Origin: Leptospira bandrabouensis
Lineage (GTDB): Bacteria; Spirochaetota; Leptospiria; Leptospirales; Leptospiraceae
NCBI RefSeq assembly: GCF_004770905.1
Contig: NZ_RQHT01000015.1
Location: 62,001 to 126,000, forward strand
DNA length: 64,000 nt
Direction: 5' to 3'
Below the pieces are notes generated by a model. That model was not told the origin of the DNA. It did no database searches and saw nothing but the letters and a program-made list of their open reading frames with translations. A program made the position numbers and the translations under genes. This document shows positions 22,172 to 30,861 of this stretch, one piece after another. Position 1 is the first letter of the stretch, and every line of letters begins with the position of its first letter.

Positions 22172-23149
22172 ATGAATCGTCAACTAAAGAAGATCTCTAT
22201 TATCACTCCTTTTTACAACGAAGAATCAGGAGCCGATGAATTCTTTGAACGAATTGTTCCGCACCTGTTATCCTTAAAAACAAGTTACGAAATCATTTGT
22301 GTAAACGATGGTAGCAGAGACAAAACCATTGAGAAACTAGTGTTTCATCATAAAAAAAATCCAAATGTTAAGATTGTAGACTTTTCTAGAAATTTTGGGA
22401 AAGAAGCCGCAGTTTCGGCAGGTTTGGAATATGCCACTGGCGATGTGGTTATTCCGATTGACTCCGATTTACAAGACCCGCCGGAACTCATACCCACTCT
22501 CATTGAAAAATGGAAAGAAGGTTACGATGTAGTAACAGCCAAAAGATCCAGCAGGCAAGGTGAATCTTTTTTAAAGAAGTTTACGGCAAAACACTTTTAC
22601 CGAGTCATTCGTTACATGAGCGAAGTAGAAATTCCTGTTGATGTGGGGGATTTCCGACTCATGGATAAAAAAGTAGTAAAAGCACTTTCCACCATGAAAG
22701 AAAAAAATCGTTTTTTAAAAGGTATGTTTGCTTGGGTGGGATTTAAGCAGATCGACGTGGAATACGAAAGACATGCTAGGTTCAAAGGTTCCTCCAAGTG
22801 GAACTATTGGAAACTTTGGAACTTTGCATTGGATGGGATTTTAATGTTTAGCACTATGCCTCTTAAGATATGGAGTTATTTTGGATTCTTTGTATCCTTT
22901 AGTGCTTTTGTATATTTAATTTATAGAATCATTCGTGTCATTTTCAAAGGCGTCGATGTGCCTGGTTACGACTCAACTTTAGTTATCATTCTCTTTCTGG
23001 GTGGAATCCAACTCATTGGAATCGGAGTTCTTGGCGAATACATTGCAAGAATCTTTATCGAAGTCAAAGGTCGTCCGATTTATATCGCAAAAGAAACCAT
23101 TGGCTTCAACGAGAAAGTAACCCATTCTTCAAATAAACGTGGCAATTAG
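22172..23149 (+). CDS. GtrB-like polyprenyl-phosphate glycosyltransferase (GT2)
   Basis: The 325-residue product has the same architecture as the 21047 enzyme: KISIITPFYNEESG, CVNDGSRDKT, IPIDSDLQDPPEL, two C-terminal membrane helices and GEYIARIFIEVKGRPIYIA. It should load a sugar on polyprenyl phosphate. It is divergent from 21047, and its 3' end overlaps the 3' end of the convergent 23106 gene by 44 bases. The membrane transferase at 23106 is a plausible user of its lipid-linked sugar. Confidence 0.88.
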   Translation: MNRQLKKISIITPFYNEESGADEFFERIVPHLLSLKTSYEIICVNDGSRDKTIEKLVFHHKKNPNVKIVDFSRNFGKEAAVSAGLEYATGDVVIPIDSDLQDPPELIPTLIEKWKEGYDVVTAKRSSRQGESFLKKFTAKHFYRVIRYMSEVEIPVDVGDFRLMDKKVVKALSTMKEKNRFLKGMFAWVGFKQIDVEYERHARFKGSSKWNYWKLWNFALDGILMFSTMPLKIWSYFGFFVSFSAFVYLIYRIIRVIFKGVDVPGYDSTLVIILFLGGIQLIGIGVLGEYIARIFIEVKGRPIYIAKETIGFNEKVTHSSNKRGN

Positions 23150-24620
23150 GGAAATAAGTTTTAAAATACTGATATTCCTTTCGAATATACTCATAATAAA
23201 AAACAAGTAAATCCTGATTCCACGAAGCATCATAACTACTGATTGGATTCTGGAATACATCCATGTCGCAGAATAAAATTAAACCAGGTTTGTTTTCGAT
23301 TACTTTCAGTTTGATTTCTTCATTATCAATAAACATAGCTTTCGCATTTGACTGATCCGTAAAGTTCCCTGGTTGAATGACACGATTAATGGGGATCTGT
23401 TTGAATAAAGAATAAATTCCATGTGTACCTTTAGCCACAAACACGGGACGAGGATCCACTTTTTGATTTTCTATATCTACATAAATCTCTTTTGCAATAT
23501 CTGGATAAACCTTAGAAAGTTTAATCACTCTTTTACGAACGAAAACAGCTACTGGAATTAAAATTAAAAAAGCAATTAACACAATGATTTCCTGTTTGTA
23601 TTTAGGAAAAAAATTAGATTTAATAAAACGAAAAAGAAACGAAGAGCCTATCACTGTTGGAACAATCATTGGAAGATAATAATGTTCAAAAAAATATCCA
23701 GTCCAAGTGGCAGCAAGGAAGGCAGTCAATGTCCAGAGAAAACTTATCAATAAAATTTTAGGAACTTTCTTTTTCCATAGGTATAAAACAAAGGTTCCCA
23801 TTTGAACAGAAACAAGAATTGCAAGGATTGGATATGTTTGCAGTGAACCAATTTTTTCAAGAAAGGTTACTTTTTTCGCGTAATTAGAAAAGAGAATTTT
23901 GTGTGTTTCTAAAAAAGAATCTCCAAGTCCAACAGAAAATACCCAAATGGTACTAACTAAAAAAGGCAAAATTGCAACGGAATAAAAAAGACTATATCCT
24001 AAAAAAGATTTCGGGTTTCTAAAAAGTATCCTTCTATGTAAGTAAAGATGGAGTAAATAAAAACCCAGAATATCAAAGGCTGTATTGTATTTGATGATAA
24101 ATGCAAAACCAAAAGCCAAAGGACTTAACAATCGGTATTGTTTTTTTCCGTAAAATAAAAACCAAACCCCAATCGTTTCAAAGCAAAGATAAAATAATTC
24201 TGTATTTCCGGAAAGTCCATTCAGAAAAAAACTAAAAAGAATTAAAAACCCAAAACCCGCAGCGATTGCAAAAGTTCGATTGGAATGTCTTAACAGAAGC
24301 CAAATAATAAATGCAGAACAAACGACTACAAACAACGTAGAAAGGCGGATTGCAAAGATAGAAAACCCTAGAAGACCATGAATGATAAAATAAATGATAT
24401 ATATACCAATTGGTTTGATGTCCCATAAATCGCGAAAGGGAAGTTTCCCTTGTAACCATCCCTCTCCTATTAATGAATAGGTGATCTCATCCCAATCGAT
24501 AGCAGTATATCCAAAAGATGGATATCGTAGAAAAAACGCTAATAAAGTGAAAAGCAGGAAAACTAATCCATTACGGATCGGACCAGAGGTATACAAAGTA
24601 GAAGGGAATAATTTTTTCAT
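23106..24620 (-). CDS. ArnT/PMT-like GT-C membrane glycosyltransferase
   Basis: The 504-residue polytopic protein has an early periplasmic loop TAIDWDEITYSLIGEGWLQG that carries the Asp-Glu pair typical of GT-C enzymes (ArnT/PMT type), then DLWDIKPIGIY. About ten more hydrophobic segments and a soluble C-terminal domain of about 130 residues follow. The predicted role is transfer of a sugar from polyprenyl phosphate to LPS or another periplasmic acceptor. It converges on the GtrB-like gene at 22172 and overlaps its last 44 bases. Confidence 0.72.
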   Translation of the reverse strand: MKKLFPSTLYTSGPIRNGLVFLLFTLLAFFLRYPSFGYTAIDWDEITYSLIGEGWLQGKLPFRDLWDIKPIGIYIIYFIIHGLLGFSIFAIRLSTLFVVVCSAFIIWLLLRHSNRTFAIAAGFGFLILFSFFLNGLSGNTELFYLCFETIGVWFLFYGKKQYRLLSPLAFGFAFIIKYNTAFDILGFYLLHLYLHRRILFRNPKSFLGYSLFYSVAILPFLVSTIWVFSVGLGDSFLETHKILFSNYAKKVTFLEKIGSLQTYPILAILVSVQMGTFVLYLWKKKVPKILLISFLWTLTAFLAATWTGYFFEHYYLPMIVPTVIGSSFLFRFIKSNFFPKYKQEIIVLIAFLILIPVAVFVRKRVIKLSKVYPDIAKEIYVDIENQKVDPRPVFVAKGTHGIYSLFKQIPINRVIQPGNFTDQSNAKAMFIDNEEIKLKVIENKPGLILFCDMDVFQNPISSYDASWNQDLLVFYYEYIRKEYQYFKTYFPNCHVYLKNGLLSR

Positions 24621-24817
24621 GAAATATATCGAATTAAAAGTAATGCAGGTTAACTCATAAAGATTAATAATTTGCCAATTTAGTCAAGCGATTCTATTCG
24701 AACTTAAGTATGCCTAAAAAAAATGAATCGGTTAAATAACTAATGGAGAAATATCTTTTCAGTTTTTAAGCAAAAAGAAAAATTGGTTTATCTTTCCCAT
24801 TCGAATCACGACTCCCT

Positions 24818-25267
24818 ATGAAAGAAAAAACGAAAAAAATTCTAACGATTGGTCTTTGTATTTATTTAATTTTAGTATCGTTTCAAATTTGGAGTGAGTT
24901 AACAAAACAAATACGAACCACAAAAAAAAGTATGGATTCCATGAAACAACTTGTCCAGGCTTATCCACATATGTTTTATCCCAATCATTTTACGGATATA
25001 ACTACACTTTCTACAAAATTTAGAGAACTAAAAGGCAAAGAAGAACTATTTTATGTAGATACCCAAGTTTTTCAATTTGATGTTTTGCAAATGGCAGCTG
25101 CACCAACAAAGCTAAATTCATTTGAGAGGAAACTCCCAAAGTCAGGTCACATAGTCCTTGCCAATCCTAATTCAAAAATTGAAAATAAAAATTCCGAACT
25201 TTTCCAAAATTGTAAACCAAACATAAAGGGAGAGTTTTACTCCATCTGTTTTTGGGAGAAACAATGA
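24818..25267 (+). CDS. Small membrane-anchored protein, possibly a detached GT-C periplasmic domain
   Basis: The 149-residue product has one N-terminal membrane anchor (about residues 8-26) followed by a soluble domain, presumably periplasmic. I recognise no family. Its end, GEFYSICFWEKQ, resembles the closing strands of the GT-C proteins nearby (for example the 26580 product ends AGYRYMLWEKK). Its stop overlaps the start of the 25264 membrane protein as ATGA. The reading that it supplies the soluble tail of that transferase is inference. Confidence 0.6.
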   Translation: MKEKTKKILTIGLCIYLILVSFQIWSELTKQIRTTKKSMDSMKQLVQAYPHMFYPNHFTDITTLSTKFRELKGKEELFYVDTQVFQFDVLQMAAAPTKLNSFERKLPKSGHIVLANPNSKIENKNSELFQNCKPNIKGEFYSICFWEKQ

Positions 25268-26568
25268 CCTATTTATTAATCACACTTCTCATAACAAATT
25301 TGGCATCTTTTATCGTGCTTGGTTTCTATCCGGAATTTTACAAAGGACTATTATACTTTCTTGTAACATTATTTGTATTATGTACTTTCGCAATCCTCAA
25401 AAAAGTAAAAACCAATCAAAACAAAAAACAGGGTTTCGTCTCTATAACTACTTTCTTTTTTCTTTTTGCGATGGTTGCCTATATATCTGAAATTCGTTTG
25501 GGTTTAAACCCCTTCGGAATGTTAGATGCGTATGCGATGTGGATCGGAAAAGGTCGAATGTTAGCTCTTTCTATTTTGGATGGAGATCCAATCCCACTCT
25601 GGAACCAATATTGGAGGATGCCCAATTATCCACTGGGGATCCCACTGCTCCATGCAAATTTGTCCCTTGCCTTTTCAAGTTTAAACAGTTTTTTCATCAC
25701 GGCCAAAATTCCAAATTATCTATATCTGACTCTATTGTATTTTTTTGTTACAGAAAGGTCACTTGAGTTAAAGAAACCTTCACTAAGATGGGGATTTTTA
25801 ATCCTTACTGGCACTTTTCTATTTCACCCAAATTATTTGTTGGTAGTTTCTGATTTATGTGCAGACTTTCCTGTCTCGGTAATATTTGCAGTCGCTACCT
25901 ATTTTCTAATGGAGCGAGATAAAAAGTATTCGCATTACATACTAATTTTATCACTTTCGTTGCTTATCAATTTAAAAAGTGAAGCACTATTAATTACGGT
26001 AGTACTTTTGGCTTTTGTATTTTTCTTTCACTATTTAGAAAAAAGAATTTCAAAACAAATTCTAATTCTTACTTTTCTTTTACTGGCTGTATTTGGTGCT
26101 CCCACTTGGTTTCTATTAGCCAAAGGAAGTTTCCTATCTTCCGATTTTAAATCAATAAACCAGGCTTCGCCAGAAACAAATTTCATCTTAGAACGATTGT
26201 TAAGTGGAAACCTTTGGCTTTTGGTAATCCAGTTTTTTCTTAAATTCTATCTTTCACTCACGAAAGGTTTACTTTTTGTCCTACTGTTTCTTGTCTTTAT
26301 ATGGGGAAGTATGAATTTAAGAATCACTGTCTTATTCTATTTGATTTCCATTTCTATTTACACAGGGATTTTTCTACTGACTTCACTGGATCCGCAAATG
26401 CATTTAGAACAGGCATATGACCGCATTCATTTCCAGTTATACCTAATACCTCTAGTTATTTTTTGGAAATTCACAAAGGATAATGAAGAAAAAATTTCAG
26501 ATAGTTTAAGTTCTATTTTGAATTCCATAAACCAATTATGGAAACGAACTAAATTAGAAAAAAAGTAA
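25264..26568 (+). CDS. GT-C-like polytopic membrane protein
   Basis: About 434 residues with roughly ten membrane segments. The early loop reads PFGMLDAYAMWIGKGRMLAL, with an Asp near the first loop as in GT-C enzymes, followed by WRMPNYPLGIPLLHANLSL. Unlike its neighbours it has almost no soluble C-terminal domain. I choose ATG 25264 because GGAG lies 5 bases before it and it forms an ATGA overlap with the 24818 gene. The TTG at 25252 would lie upstream of that ribosome-binding site. It converges with 26580. Confidence 0.68.
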   Translation: MTYLLITLLITNLASFIVLGFYPEFYKGLLYFLVTLFVLCTFAILKKVKTNQNKKQGFVSITTFFFLFAMVAYISEIRLGLNPFGMLDAYAMWIGKGRMLALSILDGDPIPLWNQYWRMPNYPLGIPLLHANLSLAFSSLNSFFITAKIPNYLYLTLLYFFVTERSLELKKPSLRWGFLILTGTFLFHPNYLLVVSDLCADFPVSVIFAVATYFLMERDKKYSHYILILSLSLLINLKSEALLITVVLLAFVFFFHYLEKRISKQILILTFLLLAVFGAPTWFLLAKGSFLSSDFKSINQASPETNFILERLLSGNLWLLVIQFFLKFYLSLTKGLLFVLLFLVFIWGSMNLRITVLFYLISISIYTGIFLLTSLDPQMHLEQAYDRIHFQLYLIPLVIFWKFTKDNEEKISDSLSSILNSINQLWKRTKLEKK

Positions 26569-26579
26569 AACTCTATGTT

Positions 26580-28190
26580 TTATTTTTTTTCCCACAACAT
26601 ATACCGGTAGCCCGCAGTGTTTGAGTCCGATGTTTTTTTATAGAATTTAGATTCGATCTCATACTTTGAGTTCACCCATTCTTCATAAAATTCATTGGAA
26701 ATATTTTCATCCTTAGGTGGTTTAAAATCATAAACGAAAACTTGAAATTTCGAAATTCCTTGATTGTACAATCGACTTTCCAAAGCCGCAAATTCACTTT
26801 GTTTATTTGCGATTAAATGTGGTTTTTTCAGAAAGGAGTCAGAAATTAATAACAAATCAAAAGTACTTAAATGAATGACTGGTGCATACGGATATTTTAG
26901 CCACTCGGACTGCAAAATTTCATGGTACTTTTTTACAAAATCGATGGTTTTAAAATTACGTTTCACGTGGTAAAAACCCAAACCAATTTGTAAAACAATG
27001 AATAATAGTAACCACTGCCGTCTTTCTGAACTTTCTTGGTCCGCAAAAACTGAAATTACAAATATGGATAACAATACATACGAAAACTCAGTATATCGTA
27101 ATCCAAGATACAATCCTCCTTGCGAATAAGGGCTAAGTAAAACAACAAGAAGAAGTGAGATAACTCCCACCCATAGTAATATCTTTTGTAAACTTGAAAG
27201 CTTTATGCGAAAAATCGCAAAACTAATGAAGAATATAAATGGAAAACAATAGGATACAAATCCAGTCCGAAATGTATTTCCAAACATAAACTCTTTAAAA
27301 AAATACAATCGATCACTTAATTGTAACCGGTTAAAGTCGTTGAAACTAACCTTACTTCTTACACCTAATATTTCGCCAAATTCATTTAAGTTATAAGCGC
27401 CTAACAAAATTCCAGCAAATGTTAGTCCAAACAAAATAAGAGAATATCTTTTAATAAGAAAAAGCATTCTCCAACGGTTTAATAATAAGATTAAGAAACC
27501 TAAAATTCCAATATAAATAGCCGATTCAGAACGAAGAAAAATGGAGATAGCACCTGATAATCCAGTTAGAACTTCCAAAACACGTGATATCTTTTTTGAA
27601 CTTTCTAATGCCAAAACACCGTAAAAAAAGATTAATAAAAAAATATGCGAAGGAATACTTTCCGAAAACTCGATTGCACTGGAAACACAGTAACCAACTA
27701 AAAATAAAAGGGATGTCAAAAAAAGGATCTCAACTTTACGAACCCCAAAAAGAGAACGAATAAAAGATACAATGGCTGCCGTTAGTAAAAAATATAAAAA
27801 TAAAATGACTCCATTGAAAAGCCGATAAGGCAAAGGAAGAATTGAAAAAACCTGTGCAAAAAATGTTGGGTATTGAAAAACACACTCTTTTCCGCTATCC
27901 TTTTGAAGAAAATAAACCCAAGGATATCTAAAAGGATAAAATCGATATTCAGGATCAATGTCATTATTTTTGGAATAACACTCGTGTTGTTGAATCCCTT
28001 TTTCTTTGTATTGAATTGTCTGATAAAGTTTTATTTGTGAATCAGATTGAATCAGTGGACTTATACCAGAGTCCCAAACAATTCTTTTATAAATAAAAAA
28101 AGAAACCAACGCGAATAACAGTATAACAAGAACTTGTTTTCGAGTTACAAAGTTCAAAAATTGAAATAACCAAACTTTAAATTGATTCAC
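26580..28190 (-). CDS. Multi-spanning GT-C-like membrane protein, paralogue 2 of 3
   Basis: The 536-residue product has an N-terminal anchor and a periplasmic loop with IDPEYRFYPFRYPWVYF and CVFQYPTFF, then about nine more membrane segments and a soluble tail. Landmarks shared with the 28190 and 19551 products are LRSE, FGEILGVR, GNTFRTGF and LSPYSQ...GLRYTEFSY. It joins the 28190 gene by TAATG (one shared base), so the two are translated as a coupled pair. Sugar specificity is unknown. Confidence 0.65.
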   Translation of the reverse strand: MNQFKVWLFQFLNFVTRKQVLVILLFALVSFFIYKRIVWDSGISPLIQSDSQIKLYQTIQYKEKGIQQHECYSKNNDIDPEYRFYPFRYPWVYFLQKDSGKECVFQYPTFFAQVFSILPLPYRLFNGVILFLYFLLTAAIVSFIRSLFGVRKVEILFLTSLLFLVGYCVSSAIEFSESIPSHIFLLIFFYGVLALESSKKISRVLEVLTGLSGAISIFLRSESAIYIGILGFLILLLNRWRMLFLIKRYSLILFGLTFAGILLGAYNLNEFGEILGVRSKVSFNDFNRLQLSDRLYFFKEFMFGNTFRTGFVSYCFPFIFFISFAIFRIKLSSLQKILLWVGVISLLLVVLLSPYSQGGLYLGLRYTEFSYVLLSIFVISVFADQESSERRQWLLLFIVLQIGLGFYHVKRNFKTIDFVKKYHEILQSEWLKYPYAPVIHLSTFDLLLISDSFLKKPHLIANKQSEFAALESRLYNQGISKFQVFVYDFKPPKDENISNEFYEEWVNSKYEIESKFYKKTSDSNTAGYRYMLWEKK

Positions 28191-29719
28191 TATGGCCTTT
28201 CCAATATATAACCTTTGAAATGCGCAATCTTCTGTTCCGATTGAATAACATAGGCTTTAGGATCTAGTTTAAAATTAATATCAAACTTTTGTTTCCAGAT
28301 TTTCTCAGGAAATTCATTATTTACGAGTTTGTTACCTTCCCACTCCAAATATAAAATCTTTTTTTTCTGGTCTCTTAATACATTTTCAACGTTTAACCAA
28401 TCTTTATTCGAGTATATGGCTATCTGCGGATACTTTAAATAACTTATACCAATGAGATAAGAAAGTGATAACCCTCTATGAACAATCAAATCAGGATTTA
28501 AATGATCAAATGTATTCATCACTTGATGGTATAATTTTGCCGAAGAAGACCACTGCTTAATGGCTCGTAAATCAGATTTATAACAAAAATACAAAAACGG
28601 CAATACAAGTAGGAAATACTTTAATTTTGAATTTTGATTTCCAAAAGTTAGAAAAACACCAATCATAAGTAGATAAATTCCACTTTCAAAGTAGCGCATT
28701 CCAAATATATCAACTCCGGCTCGATAGGGAGAAATTAATGGAAGTATTAAAAGAAAAACAAGCCCTGCCATTAAAAAGGACAAAATTCTTTTGTCTTTTT
28801 TTAAACCTAAACTAATAAAGCCTAAAAATAAAATTGGGTATCCCTTGAAGATTCCAATCTTAAATTCATTTCCCCAAAGATCCGCGATCCATTCCCCTAA
28901 TAAATTCCTGGAAAGCTGACCACTTTCCATATCCATCATCGTATTTAAACCACGCATTCCTAAATAGTGGCCATAGACCGCTTGATTCCATAGAGAGAAA
29001 ATCACCATTAAGAAAATACTTAGTGAAACATACGGATACAAGTTTTTGAGAAGGCCTACTTTGTTTTTTTCATATAGAAAAGAAATGCTCAAATACAGTA
29101 GCAATGCAATTGTCGATTCTGGTCTAAGCTGAAAATTAAATACAATAGATACAGCAAGTAATATCCCAAACCTAAACTGGTTTTGCTCAATTAACTTATG
29201 GTATGAAAGTATCGATGCTAAAAAAAAGAAGTTTGTGATGGTAAGTTCAGAATAGTCAAGTGAGGATAAAAATATCGGTGTGAAACACTGAATCAGCACT
29301 ACAGACAATAAAATTCTAATTTCTTTCGAATCAAATCTTGAAAAAATCCGATCCAAAAGAAGAAAATTAAAAAAGAAAATAAGAATCGGAAAATAAATTA
29401 CCCATTTTTTTAAAATTCCAATGAAAAGAATCTTTTGAAGCCAAACAAAAAGAACCGGATATTGAAAGACACAACGTCCGTCCTTTAACTCAAAAGCCCA
29501 AGGATAACCAAATGGAATCATCGATTGGGAAAAACCCAAATTTCTTGCAGGGAAAAAACAATCTTCGGCGTTACCGTCATTTTGACTATTGATGACTTGA
29601 TAATACTTGATCTCTGGATCACTCGATATAAATACAGAATTCTCATTCCACTTCCAACGGTAGAAGAACGGAATTAATAGGATAAGGAAATATATACCAA
29701 GTCTTTTGGAAAAATTCAT
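28190..29719 (-). CDS. Multi-spanning GT-C-like membrane protein, paralogue 3 of 3
   Basis: The 509-residue product is built like its downstream neighbour: DPEIKYYQV near the N-terminus, PFGYPWAF and CVFQYPVLF in the first periplasmic loop, LRPE, YGHYLGMRG, GNEFKIGIF and ISPYRA...GMRYFES. A soluble tail of about 120 residues closes it. It starts 2 bases after the stop of the GT2 gene at 29722 and overlaps the 26580 gene by one base. It probably transfers a sugar from a polyprenyl carrier, perhaps the one made by the 29722 product. Confidence 0.65.
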   Translation of the reverse strand: MNFSKRLGIYFLILLIPFFYRWKWNENSVFISSDPEIKYYQVINSQNDGNAEDCFFPARNLGFSQSMIPFGYPWAFELKDGRCVFQYPVLFVWLQKILFIGILKKWVIYFPILIFFFNFLLLDRIFSRFDSKEIRILLSVVLIQCFTPIFLSSLDYSELTITNFFFLASILSYHKLIEQNQFRFGILLAVSIVFNFQLRPESTIALLLYLSISFLYEKNKVGLLKNLYPYVSLSIFLMVIFSLWNQAVYGHYLGMRGLNTMMDMESGQLSRNLLGEWIADLWGNEFKIGIFKGYPILFLGFISLGLKKDKRILSFLMAGLVFLLILPLISPYRAGVDIFGMRYFESGIYLLMIGVFLTFGNQNSKLKYFLLVLPFLYFCYKSDLRAIKQWSSSAKLYHQVMNTFDHLNPDLIVHRGLSLSYLIGISYLKYPQIAIYSNKDWLNVENVLRDQKKKILYLEWEGNKLVNNEFPEKIWKQKFDINFKLDPKAYVIQSEQKIAHFKGYILERP

Positions 29720-29721
29720 TC

Positions 29722-30861
29722 CTAATCTCGTTTGATAATGTGAGCAGTTACCGCTTGAAGTGCAAAAATGAATAAAGTTAAACTCAAATTTGTAGCTACA
29801 ATAAATTCACGTTCTAAATTGATAAAAACATATCCGCTCTTTTGCCATTGCAAAAAAACCAAAACAATGGCAAGGGCAATAATGCCAAGACCACTTAGCA
29901 AAACAAAAAAGAGACGATCCTCTTCCATGGACAAAATATTTTGATACATTTTACTAATTCTAGGTTGTTTCGTTGCAATTAACAATCCAGTTCCCCAGAG
30001 ACTTAAACCAAGTATCGATAAAAAAGAAAAGAATACCATAGAATGAATTCCATACAAATTCATTCCAGCTATGGAAATAACTTTTCCTACGAAAAAACCA
30101 ACTAACAACTGCAACCAGAAAAAGGTAAACAAAACAAGTCCACATCGTTCAAACAAATGTGGTGCATAAAAAAGGATCCTCAAAAGGTGGCGCATTCCAT
30201 CTCGCCATGTTTTTAAGTGTGGAATCCTACCCTCTTTATCTGGGTAAAGTGAAACTGGCACATGTTCCATTTTCGACTCGTGCAAAAGTGCTTTGATTAG
30301 AAGTTCAGAAGCAAATTCCATTCCTTTACTTCTAATGTCCCAAGAAAGATACTTATCTTTTCTAAAACATCGAAAACCAGAATTACTATCACGAATTTTA
30401 AATTTCTTTGAATATAATAAATTGATAATCCAGTTAATAACAGGAGTTCCTAAATATCGGTGCAAAAAAGGCATTGCACCCTTATGAATTTCCCCATCAA
30501 GGCGAGAGCCAATTACCATATCATAATTGCCTTCAACAAGTTTTAGAATTAGAGCAGGAGCCTCTAAAAAGTCATAAGTATCATCAGCATCCGCAAAAAC
30601 GATGATATCCCCTTTTGCATTTCTAATCCCAGAATCAAGTGCCGCTCCATACCCGCGTTCCTTAGCCGGAGCAACTCTTACACCAAATTTTTTTGCGATG
30701 GATATCGATTTATCAGTGCTGCCATTATCAGAAACCAGAATTTCTATATCCATTTTTTTGGAATATTCTTCCTTAATTCTAACCAATTTTTCCAAAACAT
30801 AAGGAAGGGTTCTTTCTTCATTTAAACAGGGGATTACAAAACTAACGTTTGGTTTTTTCAT
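29722..30861 (-). CDS. Dolichyl-phosphate-sugar synthase-like GT2 with C-terminal membrane domain
   Basis: The 379-residue product has a GT-A domain (SFVIPCLNEERTLPYVL; VSDNGSTDKS; VFADADDTYDF; RDSNSGFRCFRKDKY; PHLKTWRDGMRHLL) and about four C-terminal membrane helices. The pattern matches Dpm1-like enzymes that make polyprenyl-phosphate hexoses. It overlaps the O-antigen-ligase-like gene upstream by ATGA and is followed 2 bases later by the GT-C pair, suggesting one pathway: load sugar on lipid, flip, transfer. Confidence 0.85.
   Translation of the reverse strand: MKKPNVSFVIPCLNEERTLPYVLEKLVRIKEEYSKKMDIEILVSDNGSTDKSISIAKKFGVRVAPAKERGYGAALDSGIRNAKGDIIVFADADDTYDFLEAPALILKLVEGNYDMVIGSRLDGEIHKGAMPFLHRYLGTPVINWIINLLYSKKFKIRDSNSGFRCFRKDKYLSWDIRSKGMEFASELLIKALLHESKMEHVPVSLYPDKEGRIPHLKTWRDGMRHLLRILFYAPHLFERCGLVLFTFFWLQLLVGFFVGKVISIAGMNLYGIHSMVFFSFLSILGLSLWGTGLLIATKQPRISKMYQNILSMEEDRLFFVLLSGLGIIALAIVLVFLQWQKSGYVFINLEREFIVATNLSLTLFIFALQAVTAHIIKRD

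Noticed and set aside
25252..25263. TTG start for the 25264 membrane protein
   Set aside because: It lies upstream of the GGAG that serves ATG 25264, and the ATG gives the ATGA overlap used throughout this locus.
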